A stretch of 64,000 nt of DNA from Bacteroidetes bacterium GWE2_42_24 (GCA_001768515.1 MEOA01000001.1:1-64000); one strand, 5' to 3'; counted from the stretch's first letter, positions 18,460 through 27,837 are shown. Notes: generated by a model from the letters alone, not told the origin. Program-made: numbers and translations.

Positions 18460-19146
18460 ATGGAAAACCACCAATACAAAATTTTACTGGTTGATGATGA
18501 GCCTGATGTCCTTGAGTTTCTAAGTTATAATCTTAAAAAAGAGGGATTTACTGTACTTACATGTTCTGACGGGCAGAAAGCTGTTGAGATAGCCAGAAAG
18601 GAGAAGCCTTCGCTGATCATCCTCGATGTCATGATGCCGGGCATGGATGGTATCGAAACATGTGCTGAAATTAAACGAACGCCCTACCTTTCGGACGCTA
18701 TCATAATTTTTCTCACAGCCAGAGGAGAGGATTACAGTCAGATTGCCGGATTTGATGCCGGTGCCGACGATTATGTCACGAAACCTATCAAGCCCAAGGT
18801 GCTTATCAGCAGAGTAAAAGCTCTTTTGCGCCGACTTCCGGTTTCCAAGAATGATCAGTTAATCTCTGTGGATGAATTTACCATCGACCGCGAACGGTAT
18901 CTGGTGATCAAGGATGGGCAGGAAATCGTGCTTCCAAAGAAAGAATTTGAATTACTGATGTTATTGGCCGGAAGACCAAACAAAGTTTTTACCCGTGATG
19001 AAATTTTTAGTGCCGTTTGGGGAGATGATGTAATTGTAGGTGACCGCACCATCGATGTCCATGTCAGAAAAATACGTGAAAAGCTAAACACACCTGGTAT
19101 CAAGACGATAAAGGGAGTCGGGTATAAATACGAAACCAAAAACTGA
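18460..19146 (+). CDS. OmpR/PhoB-family response regulator
   Basis: DNA-binding response regulator of 228 residues. Receiver domain with acidic pocket D12/D13, phospho-acceptor D56 (IILDVMMPG) and K108 (YVTKPI); winged-helix output domain from about 133 with the typical DRTIDVHVRKIREKL and GVGYKYE. TAACTTTG at 18396-18403 is a possible -7 box. The partner kinase starts 38 bp downstream. Confidence 0.96.
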   Translation: MENHQYKILLVDDEPDVLEFLSYNLKKEGFTVLTCSDGQKAVEIARKEKPSLIILDVMMPGMDGIETCAEIKRTPYLSDAIIIFLTARGEDYSQIAGFDAGADDYVTKPIKPKVLISRVKALLRRLPVSKNDQLISVDEFTIDRERYLVIKDGQEIVLPKKEFELLMLLAGRPNKVFTRDEIFSAVWGDDVIVGDRTIDVHVRKIREKLNTPGIKTIKGVGYKYETKN

Positions 19147-19184
19147 TTAACCAATCATTCCTAACAGCCTTTTTTAAAACACAC

Positions 19185-20225
19185 ATGAAATTTCCCGAAT
19201 CACGAAAGACTGCTGGAAACGGGGCACTTATTACCGCTCTGGTCACCGCCATATCAATGGCTGGCGATAGAATTCTTACCAATTCCAATCAATGGGGAAT
19301 GGTTGTCTTGATCAGCAGCATAGTGGGAATTGTTTCCTTCTTTGTGTTGTACCATCTGATCAATAAGTTTATTTATGCCAGAATCAGGGTCATCTACAAA
19401 ACCATTCACCAACAAAAAATCGCCAAATCGGTCAACCGCCAATTACTGACTCCCGATTCAATTGAAAAGGTTAATCAGGAAGTTCTGGACTGGAGTCGCG
19501 ACAAGAAGGATGAAATCAGCAGACTTCATGAACTGGAGAATTACCGGCGTGAATATATCGGGAACATCTCCCATGAACTTAAAACACCCATTTTCAATAT
19601 CCAGGGCTATGTCCTGACGTTATTGGAAGGTGGTCTTGAAGACCCATCGATCAACCGCGAGTATTTGCTTCGCACCGAAAAAAGCATCAATCGCATGATT
19701 GCTATCGTTGAAGATCTGGAAACTATTACACAGCTGGAATCAAACGAACTGAAACTAAAAAAGGCAAATTTCGATCTTGTAGCACTGGCACGGGAAGTGA
19801 TAGATTCTTTAGAAATGAAAGCAGCCAGGCGCGAGATACAGCTTTTTCTTTCGCATGATGAGGATCAGCCTTGTTTTGTAATGGCTGACCGCGACAGGAT
19901 TGCTCAGGTCTTTACCAATCTGGTAGAAAACGCGATCAAATATGGGAAGAAGGGAGAAGGTCGAGTAAAGATTAGCTTTTTCGATATGGACGAAAACATC
20001 CTTGCCGAGGTGACCGACAACGGCCCTGGTATTGCCCCATCTGATCTGCCCAGAGTGTTTGAACGTTTTTACCGTACCGACAAGGCTCGCTCTCGTGAGC
20101 AAGGTGGAACAGGCCTTGGATTGGCAATCGTCAAACACATCATCGAAGCGCACCAACAGAGTGTAAATGTAAGAAGCACTCCGGGAATCGGGACAACCTT
20201 CGGGTTCACACTGAAAAAGGTCTGA
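19185..20225 (+). CDS. sensor histidine kinase (PhoR-like)
   Basis: Membrane histidine kinase of 346 residues. Two N-terminal membrane segments (about 12-27 and 38-60) flank a very short external loop, so no sizeable periplasmic sensor exists and no PAS domain is evident. The H-box is at H130 (NISHELKTPIFN), the N-box is VENAIKYG, and the ATP lid has DNGPGIAP and GTGLGLAIVKH. It pairs with the upstream OmpR-type regulator. Its TGA abuts the TGA of the convergent YwqK-repeat gene with no base between. The signal is unknown. Confidence 0.95.
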   Translation: MKFPESRKTAGNGALITALVTAISMAGDRILTNSNQWGMVVLISSIVGIVSFFVLYHLINKFIYARIRVIYKTIHQQKIAKSVNRQLLTPDSIEKVNQEVLDWSRDKKDEISRLHELENYRREYIGNISHELKTPIFNIQGYVLTLLEGGLEDPSINREYLLRTEKSINRMIAIVEDLETITQLESNELKLKKANFDLVALAREVIDSLEMKAARREIQLFLSHDEDQPCFVMADRDRIAQVFTNLVENAIKYGKKGEGRVKISFFDMDENILAEVTDNGPGIAPSDLPRVFERFYRTDKARSREQGGTGLGLAIVKHIIEAHQQSVNVRSTPGIGTTFGFTLKKV

Positions 20226-21557
20226 TCAGAATCCACGTGTTCCTTGACCCGGCTTTTGAATCTCTTCCTTAATGGTTTTTAGTTTCACCCCGGCCTGATA
20301 TATTATGGTCATGATTAACTTCCCATCCTGATTCCAAAAAAGCCAGGTTCCATCCTGTTTACCACCAATAAAACTACCCTGCCTTGCTTTACGGTTATTG
20401 GAATGATATTCAGTAAAGGAACCCTCCGGAACGTCATTGCGAAAATTCTGCTCACGAATCAGTAACCCTGCGGGATCATAAAACAACCATCGCCCCTCCT
20501 TTTTATCATCAAGATAGTTTCCCTGCTGACGGATATTTCCACGCTCGTAAAAATCAACCCAGGAACCTGTACGCTTTCCGTTGACATAATTGCCCTCATA
20601 ACTCTTTCGGCTGTTTTCGAGCCAAAAAACCGACTTTCCATTTTTCTCACCATTAGAATACTGGTGTTCATATTTCTTTTGACCGCTTTGATACCAGCCT
20701 TCCCACAAACCATCCATTTTGCCTGCCTTGAAAAAACCCTGATAATCGATTTGCTGATCTTCTAACCAGCATTGCCAGAAACCATCTTCAAGGTCATTAA
20801 CAAAAGATCCCTTATGTTGCAAGGCACCATTTTCATAATACACTTTCCACTCCCCTGAACGCATCCCGTGGCTATAATGTCCCTCTTTCCAAACCTCTCC
20901 ACTCGCGTAGTAGTATATCCATGAACCATCCTGAAGTCCGGCGACAAAATGCCCACGACTTCCAACCTTCTGATTGATTTCATAAAACACCCAAACACCT
21001 TCCTGAAGATCGTTCTTCAGGTTTCCTTCCATCTCTTTGATACCACCGGAACGGTAAAAAACAGCAGGTCCCGTAAGGCTGTCGTTCAGATAAATTCCTT
21101 TAAATGCCAGACTACTGTCGGGGTGATATACAAACCCCTCTCCTTGTCGGAGACCATCAATAAAGGGCAAGTTTTTATAGAGTGTTCCTGTCGAAAAGTA
21201 TTCATGGTAGGCCCCCTGCCTTTTACCATTCACAACCGGACACTCTGATTTCACGGCACCTGACTCGAAATATTCTATGGTTTTCCCATTTTCAAAAGCC
21301 TCTTCACGCATAATATCTCCTGAAGCATACCAAAACTTCCATATCCCTGTACGATGTCCTTTCTGATACAGACCCTCAGATTCCTTCTGACCATTTTTAT
21401 ACCAGGTTGTCCATTTCCCTGTAGGTAAGGTATCCGACACAAAGCCCTCTATTCGGTGGATCGTTTGGGCACTATCCCACCAGGCGGTAACAGGTTGTTG
21501 AGCCGACAGGCTTAAAAACAACAAACTTGCAAATACAAGAGAGAAAATCTTTTTCAT
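20226..21557 (-). CDS. secreted YwqK/MORN-like repeat protein
   Basis: Exported protein of 443 residues: signal peptide MKKIFSLVFASLLFLSLSAQ followed almost entirely by 21-24-residue repeats with G.W..Y..G....E..Y..G...G.W, more than fifteen units. Such repeats are classed as MORN_2 or as 'YwqK family antitoxin', but there is no toxin neighbour and the signal peptide argues against a toxin-antitoxin role. It is likely a periplasmic or surface scaffold. It is convergent to the histidine kinase without any intergenic base. Confidence 0.88.
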   Translation of the reverse strand: MKKIFSLVFASLLFLSLSAQQPVTAWWDSAQTIHRIEGFVSDTLPTGKWTTWYKNGQKESEGLYQKGHRTGIWKFWYASGDIMREEAFENGKTIEYFESGAVKSECPVVNGKRQGAYHEYFSTGTLYKNLPFIDGLRQGEGFVYHPDSSLAFKGIYLNDSLTGPAVFYRSGGIKEMEGNLKNDLQEGVWVFYEINQKVGSRGHFVAGLQDGSWIYYYASGEVWKEGHYSHGMRSGEWKVYYENGALQHKGSFVNDLEDGFWQCWLEDQQIDYQGFFKAGKMDGLWEGWYQSGQKKYEHQYSNGEKNGKSVFWLENSRKSYEGNYVNGKRTGSWVDFYERGNIRQQGNYLDDKKEGRWLFYDPAGLLIREQNFRNDVPEGSFTEYHSNNRKARQGSFIGGKQDGTWLFWNQDGKLIMTIIYQAGVKLKTIKEEIQKPGQGTRGF

Positions 21558-21593
21558 TGATAATAAGGATAAAAAAATATTAGAGAATCAATT

Positions 21594-22568
21594 TTACCGA
21601 TCACGGTCGGTTGTATACCTGACCAAATCTGCCAGCGATTGGCGGGAGGGCCTGTCGGGTAATGCATCCAGCATGGTCAGGGCTTCATCACGATACTGAT
21701 GCATGCGGGTTTTGGCATAGTTGATACCGCCAGCCTGAACAACCATATCAATGACTTTAGCAATCCGCTTTCTATCAGTGTTGTAATTCTTCACTGTATT
21801 AATTACAAAGCGTTTGTCGGCCGACGAACAATTTGCAAGGAAGAAAATTAGAGGCAAGGTCATTTTCTGATCCCTGATATCAATTCCATTTGGCTTGCCG
21901 GTATTATTTACACTTTGATAATCAAACAAATCATCCTTTATCTGAAAAGCCATTCCTACCTTTTCACCGAAGCTGCTCATCATTGCAATCAGATCAGGGG
22001 AAGCACCTGCTGAAGAAGCTCCGGCAGCGCAGCATGAAGAAATCAGGGTAGCTGTTTTCTTTCTGATGATTTCGTAGTAAACATCTTCGCGGATATCGAG
22101 GCGGCGTGCCTTTTCAATCTGAAGCAACTCACCTTCGCTCATTTCACGTGTAGCAGCAGAGACAATCCGGAGTATATCCAGTTCGCTGTTCTCTACGGCA
22201 AGCAGCAGGCCACGCGAAAGGAGATAATCCCCGGCCAGGACGGCAACTTTATTCTTCCAAAGTGCATTGATTGAAAAGAAACCCCGCCGTTCGTCTGAAA
22301 TGTCGACTACATCGTCATGCACAAGCGTGGCTGTATGCAGTAATTCTATAAGGGCGGCTGCGCGGTGAGATGATTCAGTCACTCCGCCACAGAGGTCAGC
22401 AGAAAGGTATACAAACAGCGGACGCATTTGCTTTCCCTTACGACGGGTAAGGTAACGCATAATGATATCGAGCAGGGATACACGGCTTTTAATGGCTTCA
22501 CGAAAAACCCCCTCGAACTGATGGATATAGTCATCAACAGGTGCTTGTATTTCCTTCAGCGATGGCAT
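21594..22568 (-). CDS. all-trans polyprenyl diphosphate synthase
   Basis: Isoprenyl diphosphate synthase, 324 residues from the ATG at 22568 (MPSLKEIQAPVDDY); the frame is open 78 codons further upstream into the divergent gene, but that part is unlike the family. First Asp-rich motif DDVVD at 85-89 in LVHDDVVDISDERRG, second DDLFD in QIKDDLFDYQS. Small residues (T, A) ahead of the first motif favour a long-chain product, as needed for the menaquinone side chain; a UbiA-type prenyltransferase is also in the window (36888). Exact chain length cannot be read. Confidence 0.93.
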   Translation of the reverse strand: MPSLKEIQAPVDDYIHQFEGVFREAIKSRVSLLDIIMRYLTRRKGKQMRPLFVYLSADLCGGVTESSHRAAALIELLHTATLVHDDVVDISDERRGFFSINALWKNKVAVLAGDYLLSRGLLLAVENSELDILRIVSAATREMSEGELLQIEKARRLDIREDVYYEIIRKKTATLISSCCAAGASSAGASPDLIAMMSSFGEKVGMAFQIKDDLFDYQSVNNTGKPNGIDIRDQKMTLPLIFFLANCSSADKRFVINTVKNYNTDRKRIAKVIDMVVQAGGINYAKTRMHQYRDEALTMLDALPDRPSRQSLADLVRYTTDRDR

Positions 22569-22683
22569 GAATGGTGTTTTTAACAGGTTCAAAAGTACGA
22601 AAATCGACAGACTTTCAATCGTCGCTTGAAAGGCACCAACGCACAGACGGTTAAATTGTTTTAGCTTTGCACAAAGTTTCACT

Positions 22684-23463
22684 ATGTCGACATTTCTTTT
22701 TAGCGATATCATATTTGGGCCTGTAAAGAGCCGACGCTTTGGCGTTTCGCTGGGAATCAATCTTTTGCCATGCGATCGGAAGTTGTGTAGTTTCAATTGC
22801 ATCTACTGTGAATGTGGCTGGACAACGAAGAATAGCTCTAAAACCGGAAATGGTTGGGTTGACGCATTAACAGTTGAAACCATGCTTGAAGAGCGCCTGC
22901 AGGAAATGAAGTTGCGCGATGAGTTACCCGACACCATAACCTTTGCTGGAAATGGGGAACCCACCCTTCATCCACAGTTTTTGCCCATCATGAAGGCTAC
23001 CATCGCCCTTCGTGGAAAATACGCGCCTGATGCTGTCGTTGCAGTACTCTCAAATGCCTCGACAGCTCACAGACCAGATGTATTCGAAGCCCTTATGCTG
23101 GCCGACAGCCATGTCATGAAATTGGACACGGGCACAGAAGAGACCTACAAACAGATTAATCAACCTGCATCTGCAACACCTTTCGCAAAAATTCTTTCAA
23201 ACCTGATGTTGTTTAACGGAGATCTGACCATTCAAACGATGTTCCTGAAGGGAAACCATGATGGTCATGTGGTCGACAATACAACTGAGAAAGAAATAAA
23301 TCGCTGGCTTGATTATCTGATTCAAATTAAACCACAACTAGTAATGATCTATTCCATTGCACGGGACACTCCTGCCGGTGACCTCGGAATTGTTGAGAAG
23401 GAACAGCTTAACATCATCGCCCGTCAAGTGGAAAAAGCAGGAATCAAGGCTGAAGTATTTTAA
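22684..23463 (+). CDS. radical SAM protein (COG0731-like)
   Basis: Radical S-adenosylmethionine enzyme of 259 residues. The cluster motif CSFNCIYC (CX3CX2C) is near residue 38, preceded by GPVKSRRFGVSLG and followed by the SAM-contact segment TFAGNGEPTLHP. The family resembles COG0731 Fe-S oxidoreductases related to wybutosine-synthesis enzymes, but in bacteria its substrate is unknown. TAGCTTTG at 22662-22669 is a -7 box just before the start. Its neighbour at 23465 begins one base after its stop codon. Confidence 0.9.
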   Translation: MSTFLFSDIIFGPVKSRRFGVSLGINLLPCDRKLCSFNCIYCECGWTTKNSSKTGNGWVDALTVETMLEERLQEMKLRDELPDTITFAGNGEPTLHPQFLPIMKATIALRGKYAPDAVVAVLSNASTAHRPDVFEALMLADSHVMKLDTGTEETYKQINQPASATPFAKILSNLMLFNGDLTIQTMFLKGNHDGHVVDNTTEKEINRWLDYLIQIKPQLVMIYSIARDTPAGDLGIVEKEQLNIIARQVEKAGIKAEVF

Positions 23464-23464
23464 G

Positions 23465-23866
23465 ATGTACCTACAGCACTACCCGGCAAAGATCCTCTTT
23501 GCCCTTGGTGAAACAATCAGGGGTAATGAAACAATTCATCTATGGCTTACTGAAAATGGCTATCCCGAGATCGCTGCCTTCAGCAATGCAGTGCGGGGAA
23601 GTTCCGATGCTGAGCAATTTCTTTTAAAAACACATCCAAGTCTTGCAGCACTTGACGCAGCCATCGATAACAACCTGAAAGCATATCTCTGGCTTAAAAA
23701 GAATAATCTCATCCTCTACATAATATTTGCAGATGCGTGCAGAGGAAAACAGCAAGCCACCGATTGGTTAAAATCGAAAAATCTCGATATCTTTATTCAT
23801 CTGGCAGGCATAATCAGGTACTATAGGGAAAATCAGTACTTCGATTACCACAGGAAGCATTTTTAG
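23465..23866 (+). CDS. small alpha-helical protein of unknown function
   Basis: A 133-residue protein from the ATG at 23465, directly after the radical SAM stop, so probably co-translated. An upstream in-frame extension lies inside the radical SAM gene and is discounted. It has an internal repeat of an Ala/Leu helix pair, seen as LALGETIRGNETIHLWL and FADACRGKQQATDWLK, with the motif (A/G)..RG...A..WL. No membrane segment or signal. Its last four bases overlap the convergent rhodanese-like gene. Confidence 0.78.
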   Translation: MYLQHYPAKILFALGETIRGNETIHLWLTENGYPEIAAFSNAVRGSSDAEQFLLKTHPSLAALDAAIDNNLKAYLWLKKNNLILYIIFADACRGKQQATDWLKSKNLDIFIHLAGIIRYYRENQYFDYHRKHF

Positions 23867-24300
23867 TCATTACACCCGCAGGAACATCCGCCACAGGAGC
23901 TTCCATCATGGCAATCGCTCAACAGATCGGCCAATCTCCCCTTAATGGGCTGCCCGGAGTTTTTCCATTGGATCATGCCGCCGGCAATGAAATGAACATC
24001 CCTGAAATCATTATACAACAACATATTTGCCGCCTTCCAGGCCAATGTTCCATCCATATCGACGATCAAATACTTTTGATTTCTATCGAATGATTCCAAC
24101 TTCTCGAGAAGTGTTAAAATCGGAATATTTTGAAGTGAAGGATGATCAACAGCAGCGAGTGAGTAATCTTTAGGTTCTCTTACATCAAAGAAATTAACAG
24201 GCTCCCGTAACAAATCGAGTACCTCAGGCACAGCAATTCCCTCAACCTGATAAGCCACTCCTTTGCGCGAAATAAGCATCTTTGTTTCCATTACAATCAA
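23863..24300 (-). CDS. rhodanese-like protein lacking the catalytic cysteine
   Basis: A 145-residue protein (start at 24300, or 24291 at METKMLISRKG). The rhodanese fold is recognisable: VNFFDVREPKDYSLAAVDHP, then IPILTLLEKL, then KYLIVDMDGTLAWKAANML, then HFIAGGMIQW. The active-site loop should carry the persulfide cysteine (YC..G.RS) but reads VDMDGTLA, with Asp in its place, so sulfur transfer is not expected. The C-terminus carries five cysteines in its last 16 residues (CHDGSSCGGCSCGCND), a possible metal site. It is convergent to and overlaps the small helical gene. Confidence 0.82.
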   Translation of the reverse strand: MIVMETKMLISRKGVAYQVEGIAVPEVLDLLREPVNFFDVREPKDYSLAAVDHPSLQNIPILTLLEKLESFDRNQKYLIVDMDGTLAWKAANMLLYNDFRDVHFIAGGMIQWKNSGQPIKGRLADLLSDCHDGSSCGGCSCGCND

Positions 24301-24724
24301 TTTTCGGCAAATCTACAACATTGATTACAACAGGCAAAAATTAAGACTCCTGTATAAAACCAAAACAGTGACCTAAAAAAGGACATCTTCATTTTAAAAA
24401 ACGTACCAAAATTTAACACTTACATAATAATTCATTCACCATATCAACCAAAACACTACAAATAAGCCCACTACATCTTTGGCATGGTTTTAGTTTATAA
24501 GAAGACAGATAAGAAAATCAATCACCATAATTGAAAAAATGGTCAGAATTAGTTTCACATAGGCTTGGGGAAAAATCATCAACAGAGAGTCACCGGCAAA
24601 AAAGGCTGGTGACTCCCGATGATGAGCCGCGGAAGATCGGATCACCAATATAAAGAAAGTCAATTCACCACGAGATAATTTTCCGGTGAATTTCTAAAGC
24701 TCCGTTGTTAATTATATACAGTTT
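24301..24724. other. leader region of the rhodanese-like gene with two hairpins
   Basis: No gene. It contains two neighbouring inverted repeats (24587-24615 and 24662-24692), listed separately. The rest, 24301-24560, is AT-rich without clear structure. Confidence 0.6.
24587..24692. repeat. two tandem hairpins with TCACC/GGTGA stems
   Basis: Hairpin A: GAGTCACC (24587-24594) pairs with GGTGACTC (24608-24615), extended inward by three pairs (one G-U). Hairpin B: AATTCACC (24662-24669) pairs with GGTGAATT (24685-24692). Both stems share TCACC/GGTGA. They lie between the M28 gene terminator and the rhodanese-like gene, both on the minus strand. Confidence 0.65.
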
Positions 24725-24760
24725 AAAAAGGCCTGACGCTGAGAAGCGACGGGTCTTTTG
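24725..24760 (-). terminator. terminator of the M28 peptidase gene
   Basis: On the minus strand AAAAGACCCGTCGCT pairs with AGCGTCAGGCCTTTTT around a TCTC loop with minor mismatch, immediately after the stop at 24764. Confidence 0.88.
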
Positions 24761-24763
24761 GTT

Positions 24764-25771
24764 TTACCGCTCCTGATAGACCACATGCAGAAGGACATCA
24801 CCAACGGCCATCAGGCTGGCAGGGCTCACCTTCTCGAGGTTATCGTTAACAGTATGCCAGTAGGGATAGAACCCGGACGAAGATCCTTCACGCTGCAGAT
24901 GAATAATATTAATCGTCGGGATATTGGCATCACGGTTTACATAATAATGGTCATCGGTAATATACCCGCCCTCATCTTCAATAAAAAGGTTATCATAGCC
25001 CGCCTGACGAGCAATTTTCCACACTTTCTTCACGATATGGGGGGCATAATACAACGACCAGCCCTCCTGTAAAAATGTGGCATTTTCAACGCCTACCATA
25101 TCAAGCAGGATTCCGAACCGGGCTTTGTAGCCCTGAACGTGTGGGTTCCGTGACCAATACTGGGAGCCCAATCCCCATTCGTCTTCACTGTCGCGGTTCT
25201 GATTTGCCTGAGTAGGACCATAATCTTCGGCATCAAACAAAACGATATCAACGCCTACAGTTGGAGGCTGCGGTGCCATTACACGAGCCAGTTCAAGCAG
25301 AACACCGACGCCAGCGGCGCCATCATTGGCCCCGTCAATTGGCTTCTTTTGGTTTGCCGGATCAGGGTCATGATCAGCCCATGGCCTGGAGTCCCAGTGA
25401 GCACAAAGTAGTATCCGGGTTTTGGCTTCAGGGTTAAATGATGCGATGATATTTCTTCCATTCAGAACGGTTCCGTCAAAAGCACGTGCTTTAAATGGCT
25501 GCACAATGACATCCGGGGTATACCTCTTTAAAGTTGATTCAAGCCAGTTGGCGCACTCAACATTCGCCCGGGTATTTGGCACCCGCGGTCCAAATGCAAT
25601 TTGCTGTACCACGTATTTCATGGCAGAATCAGCGCTAAAAACCGGTACAGGGGTCAGGGATTCGACTGCTTTTTCACTCGATTGACCAGCATCGTTATCG
25701 GGGCCAACACATGAAGAGGTCGCTAAGGCTATAACTGCCAGTAAAAAAAAGAACCTGGTATTAAACTTCAT
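24764..25771 (-). CDS. M28-family zinc peptidase lipoprotein, glutaminyl-cyclase-like
   Basis: Lipoprotein of 335 residues from the ATG at 25771 (MKFNTRFFFLLAVIAL, lipobox ATSSC with C21); the frame is open 13 codons further upstream without need. The M28 metal site is visible: H125 (CAHWDSRPW), D150 (GANDGAAGVG), the acidic pair in FDAEDYG (182-183), and downstream D and H. CAHWDSR and FDAEDYG are close to the signatures of glutaminyl-peptide cyclotransferases, which share this fold, so it may convert N-terminal Gln to pyroglutamate rather than act as an aminopeptidase. A TACCTTTG box lies at 25826-25833 on the minus strand. Confidence 0.9.
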   Translation of the reverse strand: MKFNTRFFFLLAVIALATSSCVGPDNDAGQSSEKAVESLTPVPVFSADSAMKYVVQQIAFGPRVPNTRANVECANWLESTLKRYTPDVIVQPFKARAFDGTVLNGRNIIASFNPEAKTRILLCAHWDSRPWADHDPDPANQKKPIDGANDGAAGVGVLLELARVMAPQPPTVGVDIVLFDAEDYGPTQANQNRDSEDEWGLGSQYWSRNPHVQGYKARFGILLDMVGVENATFLQEGWSLYYAPHIVKKVWKIARQAGYDNLFIEDEGGYITDDHYYVNRDANIPTINIIHLQREGSSSGFYPYWHTVNDNLEKVSPASLMAVGDVLLHVVYQER

Positions 25772-25833
25772 AAATCTGTATTTACAAGACGCTATAACTG
25801 ATCTTCCCATACAATTGATGGTTTACAAAGGTA

Positions 25834-27021
25834 ACAAACTCTCTGCTTATACTGCCTCGCAAAATTCAAGCGATCACCCTTTCCGATTCAAACAAACCAT
25901 ATCTAATATCATCCGGTAAAAAACAACTTATTAGCCGTGATAATTCTTTCTGCCAGGAATGGCTTAAAACATCCTTAAGATCAAAATATGATGGCACATC
26001 ATTTTGATTATTTTAATCAGCAGTTATGATGAAAATGATTTTGCCTTCCCTGAAAGAATAGAATAACAATACTGAAGTTTTGTAAACCTTCAATACCAAC
26101 TTCCTGTCAATTCTCCGATCCAAATCTTCTCCTTTTAACGCTCAGTAATTTCGTAATCATGCTGAGTCAATAAGCCATTACCTTTTCTGTCAGGATTCAG
26201 CTGCCCTGGCAGCCTGTTTCAAAACAGCAAACAGTGTTAAATAGAAGGCCAGGAGTGCTTTTATTGATGCATCTATTCTCATGCACTTTTCATTAAAACA
26301 TAAACAATCCAGGTATTACCCTCTGTTTGATGGAGCCGGACTGCCCTTATCTATACAAGAAGCTTATTACTCCATAGCCGCTTTTGTCTTTCATGTCAGA
26401 CATCAGCTCCTCTCTTCTTCTTGCATAAATTATACCCTAGTTATACTCCATCCGGGGCTTATTCATAATGGGTCCGTTATCGTTTCGAAAAAATACGAAG
26501 CAGCTTCGAAGCTGCTTCGAAGCGACAACGAACCGACACTATGTTTTACACTTGTTAATCAGCATTCTGAATATTTGTTGTTTTGTTGTAGAATAATGTG
26601 GGCTTTTGACGACATTTGAGTTCAATCCGATCAATAATTTTGATCAAATATGATCGTCCTTTGCCGCTATCAGCAGCTATATAATAGCTCCCTGACCCGA
26701 TACTATTACATTATTGATCTTTCGGACAAATCAGAGGCTATTCATTTGAAGAGTAATATTTACTGCATCCGGGTTTGAATCCATTTCACGGGCATCTGCC
26801 ACTGAAGCAAGCAGGCTATGCTAAACACTAAAAAATAAGCTGCTCTTTCCCTCTTTTGGGCTCTCCGCCAATTCATGTAGTGAGCTTAGCTTTGCCCTGG
26901 TTTTATATGATGGCTTAAGAATGATTCATTGAAGTTTTGCAAACCCTGGTTTTTCTCTAACCTCAGGCTATATCATGAATTCTATCTCTTATGGATAATG
27001 TTAACATCTGACTAATAAGAA
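25834..27021. other. 1.2-kb gene-poor region with a dispersed repeat
   Basis: No credible gene. AT-rich, with many short open frames. It contains copy 2 of the 89-bp repeat (26473-26561), inside a 112-codon frame (26281-26619) that otherwise looks random. The resemblance to the 5.4-6.6-kb gap is in composition and in this repeat. Confidence 0.6.
26473..26561 (+). repeat. dispersed 89-bp intergenic repeat, copy 2
   Basis: Partner of 5856-5944, same orientation, same length, no gaps. The CGAAGC units at 26494-26523 form a near-palindromic core (GCAGCTTCGAAGCTGC), more symmetric than in copy 1. Confidence 0.75.
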
Positions 27022-27297
27022 TTTCTACCATTTAAGCGTCCAATTTCCCGTTGGGCCATTTTAACCCGGGTCGCTAAACATGCTCCGGAATCGCGGCAAC
27101 TTTCAGGTTATTCTGCCGAGGGCCGGGTATTCTTTACAGAGCAACTAATAAACCGCGAAAAGAAACGCTTCCGAAAGGATAATCTAGAGGTATACGGCGA
27201 GAACAGAACCCAAAAAGTGAACGAAATTATAGCCTCAAATAAATTGATCAATACATCGTTAATGGCAAAATATGGTTACGGTATGATTCCTGAATAA
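27022..27297 (+). pseudogene. possible 3' remnant of a gene
   Basis: A frame open from 27019 to the TAA at 27295-27297 with no usable start before its end. The derived peptide looks protein-like, with charged helical character (FFTEQLINREKKRFRKDN, then ENRTQKVNEIIASNKLIN) and a final YGYGMIPE. I cannot name the family. It may be the end of a gene whose front is lost. It finishes 70 bp before the barrel gene. Confidence 0.35.
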
Positions 27298-27367
27298 AAA
27301 AGAAATGCTGACCACCGGGAACATTTGGCACAGCTATTGTTATAATACAGAGTTAAAACTATATACA

Positions 27368-27817
27368 ATGAAAAAAAGACAAATTATCTTCCTGCTCGTT
27401 TTGTTTATCGGAGTTTCTGCAAACTGTTTCGGGCAGAGAAAATCTGCAAACGGTTATGAATTAGGCCTTCGCTTCGGAGATACCTATGGCAGTAATGCTG
27501 CAATAGATGCCATGTTGCCATTTGGTGGCAACCGGATTCATGCTGATGCAAGCTTTTGGGATGATGGAATAACCCTGGCCGGACTGTATGATTGGCAATT
27601 TCCATTAGGCAACAATTTCTGGTTCTATCCTGGTGTTGGTGGAGTAATCAACACTTTCGGGGAATTTCACGTTGGTGCTGCCGGAGAAGTGGGAGCTGAA
27701 TATAAATTTGACATTCCTTTGTCAATTGGTATCGATTGGCGACCAGTAATTGGCATCATCAATGCGGAGGGATTTCACAGTGATAGTTTCGGCCTAAACA
27801 TTCGTTACAGGTTTTAA
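27368..27817 (+). CDS. small outer-membrane beta-barrel-like protein
   Basis: Exported protein of 149 residues from the ATG at 27368 (MKKRQIIFLLVLFIGVSANCFG, signal peptide); an upstream in-frame ATG adds 21 residues without signal character. The mature part alternates Gly and aromatic residues in amphipathic strands (YELGLRFGDTYG, FWFYPGVGGVINTFG) and ends with GLNIRYRF, a typical terminal strand with C-terminal Phe for outer-membrane insertion. An eight-stranded barrel is plausible by length. Function unknown. A bidirectional terminator follows. Confidence 0.82.
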   Translation: MKKRQIIFLLVLFIGVSANCFGQRKSANGYELGLRFGDTYGSNAAIDAMLPFGGNRIHADASFWDDGITLAGLYDWQFPLGNNFWFYPGVGGVINTFGEFHVGAAGEVGAEYKFDIPLSIGIDWRPVIGIINAEGFHSDSFGLNIRYRF

Positions 27818-27837
27818 GTTCTTTTGCCTAAAAGAAA

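Noticed and set aside
20226..21557. YwqK-type repeat gene as antitoxin of a toxin-antitoxin pair
   Set aside because: It has a signal peptide and no toxin gene beside it; the family name is historical.
26780..26800. GGTTTGAATCC, like a tRNA T-loop
   Set aside because: The flanking bases do not pair into a T-stem and no acceptor or anticodon arm can be built upstream.
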